DNA of 64,000 bases. Source: Uloborus plumipes (Eukaryota > Arthropoda > Arachnida > Araneae > Uloboridae). The DNA is taken from the NCBI GenBank assembly GCA_038373865.1, contig JAXGGA010000465.1, forward strand, positions 161,578-225,577, written 5' to 3'. Positions 60,578-64,000 of this stretch are shown here, piece by piece. Position 1 is the first letter of the stretch; each line of letters begins with the position of its first letter. Position numbers and translations under genes: made by a program. Below the pieces are notes generated by a model, which saw only the letters and a list, made by a program, of their open reading frames with translations, had not been told where the DNA came from and did not search any database.

Positions 60578-61076
60578 AATTTTAACAACTGCAGTGTTTG
60601 TATGCGAATGTTTTAGTTCAATGAATATTTATAAGATTAATACTTTATTCAATGTATGAATTATTATTGGAATATTTACTTTTGTTTTCTGATTATAGTA
60701 CAAACAGGTTTCTTAATATTTTGGTGCAATTATCATTTTTAACTTCGTAGTAAAATCTTTTATTTTATCTTAAACCATTTCATTAATTTCAGTGCTCACA
60801 ACTCCTAATTTAATATCACGTTCGCTTCAATTATATTGATTTTCATGATTTTATCGAGTTTTAAAATTCCTCTGGGTAACAATGGTCAAATGACAATCTT
60901 AAATTAAGAAATAAAGTAGTCGATATGCCTGAAATTGTGAAGAAGGTTTTTCAGTTTTTTCCAAGCCATTCTACTTACGTAAAAAATAAAGAAAAAAAAG
61001 AAGTGGATAAAGTTGCAGAAAAATTGCTTCTCGTGGTTTACCTTTGACTTACCTGAAAAATATATTTCATTAGCAT

Positions 61077-61240
61077 CGTCATTTATGGGGGGAAAGGGGG
61101 GTCGATTCCCCCCCTCCGACTTTGAGAAATCAATGTATTTACCTATAAGTGGGCATGGCTTTTGATGTTTTCCGATGAAATTACATTGTGTTTGAGCCCT
61201 TTGCCCCCCCCCCCTGGAAACTCTTGAAATGACGTCCCTG
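61077..61240 (+). mobile_element. C/G-rich MITE, copy 3 of 3
   Basis: Same orientation as 22774. It begins CGTCATTTATGGGG, has the GAAATCAATGTATTTACC core and the GAGCCCTTTGCCCCC block, and ends AAATGACGTCCCTG. Flanking ATTAGCAT and ATTAACAT may be an 8 bp target duplication with one mismatch. An 8 bp duplication would suggest hAT-type mobilisation. Confidence 0.75.
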
Positions 61241-61639
61241 ATTAACATAGATAGCTTGCTTTAGTTTTGCAATTACAGAGATCAAGTCAGTTTTTTATTA
61301 TTAGTATTACTTGTTTATTCAATCACATTAGAGTGCCAAAATAACCGGTTTACCTATGGCAGTGGTGGCCAACCCGCGGCACGCGTGCCACAATGTGGCA
61401 CGGCATAGCAGTAACAGTGGCACGCGAAGACTTTTTGAAAAAATTCCAAAATTGAGGAAAAAAATGTCGATCTCAAAAATATTGATAAAAACTGAATAGC
61501 TTAAACTGATAAATATAATGATATTGTGACGATAAAGTGTCAGGAGGTTGGTTTATAAATTGTCTGAACTACAATATTGCAAAGTACTTAACGTTAGATT
61601 TGGACATCCAACAAAAGCTGAGACGTTACAGACAATGCT

Positions 61640-62730
61640 TTGTAGAGCATATTTGTGTTTGACACGAATGAAACTTTCGATGTTGCAGAATGGATTTTTG
61701 ATCTGCAATAGTTTCAGCTACGGGTGATGGAATTTTATAAAAAAAATTACTCTGCAACTAAAATTAAGAAACCAGATTCGACAAAATTCGGTATGGTTGC
61801 ACAAATGAAGATCCTTAAATTGTTTTTGTTACATTACTTGAAAATAATTTGGGAAAAAAGCTTCAAAAGTATCATCGAATTATTTATCCCAAACTCATTG
61901 CCAAGGGATGAGACTTTTTCTCTGCTGGTGACCCTGCAGAGTTCACCGTATTAACAAACTACGAATTAGAGCTCTGAATGTGTTGTGAATTTTTCCCAGG
62001 AGAAAGAGGAGAGCATGGCAAGTTAATCCTTCATTGAAATGTGCAATAGTTATCCAAAGGATAAATAGTCATAAGATTTTAGAATTTTAGGGAGTGTGTA
62101 TTTTAAAATGTCTGATAGAAAAGCAATGAGGACTTGCTACTTAGGAATGAAGAATAGCAAATGAATTTAGATATGTCATCTCTTATTATCCTGCCTTTAA
62201 GTAATTTAAATTTAAGATAGTACAAGAACAGTTTCCTAAACCAGTATAGGTCATCTACATTCTTTTATGATGAAACTTCAGTTTCTTTCTAATTTGGAGA
62301 AAAAAATAAAACATTAAATTTATCACTGAAAGTATCAAAACAAATTCAATAATTTTTCAATGCTATATGGAGAAAATTTTACCCCTATGTTAAGTATTCA
62401 TTCAGTGTTAGGTTTGATGATTTTCAGGATCATAAAAAAAAAAAAAAATGCTGATCTTTTCAAATTCTTTGTCTATTTCTCTGCAAGACACTACTTGTTT
62501 CCATTCTGAAATCCAAATCGGAATTACTGACCTTTTGCATCGGTAATCAAATATAAGAGCTTACTTCAACAGAAAGTCATCCATGTTATACAGAAATTTG
62601 GAAATTTGTACCAACATTTTTTTTTCCACATTTGCACACTTTAGCCGTCTGATGCTGTTGTAGAGTTGGTTCAAAATACGCTTGTAAACAAATATTTTTC
62701 GTTATGAATGTAGAAAAATCTAAATACCGT
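61640..62730 (+). pseudogene. hAT transposase relic (C-terminal hATC motif recognisable)
   Basis: The translation of 62668-62730 reads GSKYACKQIFFVMNVEKSKY plus Arg. It corresponds to the conserved hAT C-terminal block (S-x-Y-x-C-E-x-x-F-S-x-M-x-x-x-K-x-x-Y-R). The glutamate is replaced by Lys. Just upstream, FWKFVPTFFFPHLHTLAV-like sequence can be read with stops. The rest, from about 61640, is presumed to be decayed transposase with frameshifts. An open stretch at 61724-61954 cannot be tied to a domain. The left limit is a guess. Confidence 0.6.
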
Positions 62731-62756
62731 TGAATATTATCGAAAATTCCGTTGGA

Positions 62757-63013
62757 TTTTGGCACGGAAAGCAGGACAAGGGGTCATTGTTTTAAGCTGT
62801 TTAAACCTCAGGCTAACCTGGAAATTCGAAAAAATTGCTACTTTAGCAGGGTAGTAGGAACTTGGAACAGTTTACCGGAAGAAGCGGTAAGGAGCAATGG
62901 AGTAGATAGCTTTAAGAGGGCCATTGATCTTCATTGGGGTCTTTAAATTGACTAGGACCAGCCCAGTTGGGCCCAGAGCCTGCTGCTGGTCGTCGCATTT
63001 GTATTTGTATTAA
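62757..63013 (+). mobile_element. 5'-truncated CR1-like LINE 3' fragment (same family as 32.3-36.6 kb)
   Basis: It encodes the last ~55 residues of ORF2 (ESRTRGHCFKLFKPQANLEI ... RAIDLHWGL, stop at 62944-62946), the same 3' UTR, and a short ATTTGT tail (ATTTGTATTTGTATTAATT). By eye there are about 14 differences over 240 bp from the full-length copy, i.e. about 94% identity. Extreme 5' truncation is usual for LINE insertion by target-primed reverse transcription. It lies inside the hAT element just after the hATC relic. Confidence 0.93.
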
Positions 63014-63439
63014 TTGATAGCATTTAAAACGTTCAACTTCTTAGGATTCTTAAGAACTAATCCTAAACAAAAAGACTTGGTAAAAAAGATACAGACTCAT
63101 AAGCCACATTAAGTACAGACTGTTTAAGTTTTAGAATATAATGTTTGATGTTTCTTTTTTAAGCATAAGCACCCGGAAAGAACTTATAAAAATGTTTATT
63201 AACATAACGCTTAAGTTCGGACTTGTTTTATCGTTATTATCATTTATATTTCAATTGCTAAGATTTACGAGAAAAAATGTTTCATTTGAGTAAGAATTAC
63301 ATATTCAGCCAACCTAAAATCTATTTTTAACTTTTTAAAAATTTTCAGTTTGTTGGAAAAATACAATGTGGCACGGTGAGCTTTTTCTCTGCAGATAGTG
63401 GCACTCTCCCTAAAAAGGTTGGCCACCCCTAACCTATGG

Positions 63440-63590
63440 CGTATGTGATTAACAAAGGTATGGAAAAAATCAGATTAATGTGATCAATCAGCAGCTCTTA
63501 TATTAGATGACAAGTGTCTAAAAATGCTTATAGACCACTGATATCCGCAAAAAGGGCAAGTTAATTTTATTTAAAAATATTTGAACGTAG
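63440..63590. other. short AT-rich spacer
   Basis: It lies between the hAT target duplication and the Tc1-like relic. No structure was seen. Confidence 0.4.
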
Positions 63591-63592
63591 TG

Positions 63593-63910
63593 ATATGGTT
63601 CGCAATTGGGAAACGAGCTATAAAATTTCTGAGATTTCAATAAAGTTTAAATTTTCTTGTCCGATCATTTCTCACATGTACTTTGAATGTGAGAAATCCG
63701 GTATAAGAATCTTAGGCATTACAGTTTCCGGAAAAAGAAAGTGAATGAGCCTACTCAAATATGGCCGACGAAAGTTATTAAAGGTGGCAGACGAATAACA
63801 CTTCCACAAATAGATGTGAAATTCAATGCTTGTTAATTAAGAAAAGATAGCGTAAGAGCAGTTCAATATACCATCAGGGATGTAGGTTTTTGGAGCCGTT
63901 AACTTAGTTG
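63593..63910 (+). pseudogene. Tc1-like transposase N-terminal region, decayed
   Basis: In one frame it reads VRNWETSYKISEISIKFKFS and then ECEKSGI, resembling the first helix-turn-helix of Tc1 transposases. After a frame change it reads TKVIKGGRRITLPQIDVKFN followed by LRKDSVRAVQYTIRDVGFWS, resembling the second helix-turn-helix block (TLxQIxxxFN ... SxRTVxRxLxxxGF). Stops and at least one frameshift are present. The DDE catalytic domain would lie beyond 63.9 kb and was not found in the last 90 bp. Termini were not identified. Confidence 0.5.
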
Positions 63911-64000
63911 TGTACCATATTTGAACATTACAAATCTTGAGGATTCGAAGTCTCCAATCTTAATTTTTATTCAAAAAATTTAAAAAAAAGAGACGATTTT

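Larger units (their letters stand above)
61352..63439. mobile_element. decayed hAT-superfamily transposon with perfect 8 bp target duplication
   Basis: ACCTATGG occurs on both sides (61352-61359 and 63432-63439). The ends are CAGTGGTGGCCAACC and the inverse of TAGGGGTGGCCAACC, so the element spans 61360-63431. Inside both ends are further related segments (TGTGGCACGG near 61435 and near 63366). The 8 bp duplication and ends of this type define hAT. A relic of the transposase dimerisation domain is at 62668-62730. A LINE 3' fragment was inserted later at 62757-63013. Confidence 0.9.

Noticed and set aside
61724..61954. Open frame of 76 codons inside the hAT
   Set aside because: Position fits a transposase remnant, but no hAT motif could be read in it, so it is not listed separately.

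Overview
This window looks like non-coding DNA from an arthropod nuclear genome, with an arachnid as a plausible but unproven guess. It is strongly AT-rich, roughly two-thirds AT or more by eye. It is full of homopolymer and dinucleotide runs, and outside transposable elements it has no long open reading frame. I could not find a convincing exon of a host gene, so it is best read as intergenic or deep intronic sequence colonised by mobile elements of several ages. The arthropod guess rests on the mix of element families (CR1-like LINE with an esterase ORF1, piggyBac, hAT, Tc1-like, tRNA-derived SINEs) and on two repeats headed by a CTAG...CGGCTTTGC-type motif that I associate with arthropod genomes.

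Layout. 1-7.5 kb is mostly unique AT-rich DNA, with a possible pogo/Tc1-type terminus at the left edge. 7.6-8.5 kb holds a broken piggyBac transposase C-terminus followed by a tRNA-derived SINE. 12.2-12.5 kb and 30.3-30.5 kb carry two diverged copies of one ~200 bp sequence. 16.4-16.6 kb and 23.8-24.1 kb carry two copies of another sequence, one with an open frame for an unrecognised protein. 17.05-17.99 kb is a nested pair: a TTAA-flanked piggyBac-type MITE inside a second inverted-repeat element. 26.85-28.2 kb holds a dispersed repeat ending in a microsatellite, then a 653 bp nearly perfect palindromic element.

The centre of the window is a full-length CR1-like LINE on the minus strand (about 32.32-36.55 kb). 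It has an intact ORF1 (zinc-finger plus SGNH esterase) and an intact ORF2 (APE endonuclease plus reverse transcriptase). Directly beside it, 36.69-40.24 kb is a piggyBac-like element with recognisable termini and a dead transposase, itself interrupted by a ~2 kb repeat. 42.5-44.0 kb is a TA-flanked Tc1-like fold-back element with internal direct repeats. 47.1-47.5 kb has a SINE with a clean target duplication and a C/G-rich MITE. 52.5-53.06 kb is a SINE inserted into another SINE. 55.1-58.2 kb is an unclassified element with subterminal repeats that has been split by a 2.1 kb TTAA-flanked piggyBac-type element. 59.9-60.6 kb is another inverted-repeat element. 61.36-63.43 kb is a decayed hAT with a perfect 8 bp target duplication, into which a 3' fragment of the same LINE family has inserted. 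The window ends with a decayed Tc1-like transposase N-terminus.

Functionally, only the LINE looks capable of encoding working proteins. Its SGNH/zinc-finger ORF1 product would presumably act with the endonuclease/RT of ORF2 in target-primed reverse transcription. The truncated copy at 62.8 kb, about 94% identical at the 3' end, shows that the family has moved relatively recently. All the DNA transposons seen are non-autonomous or dead. No rRNA, bona fide tRNA, CRISPR or prokaryotic signals were seen.
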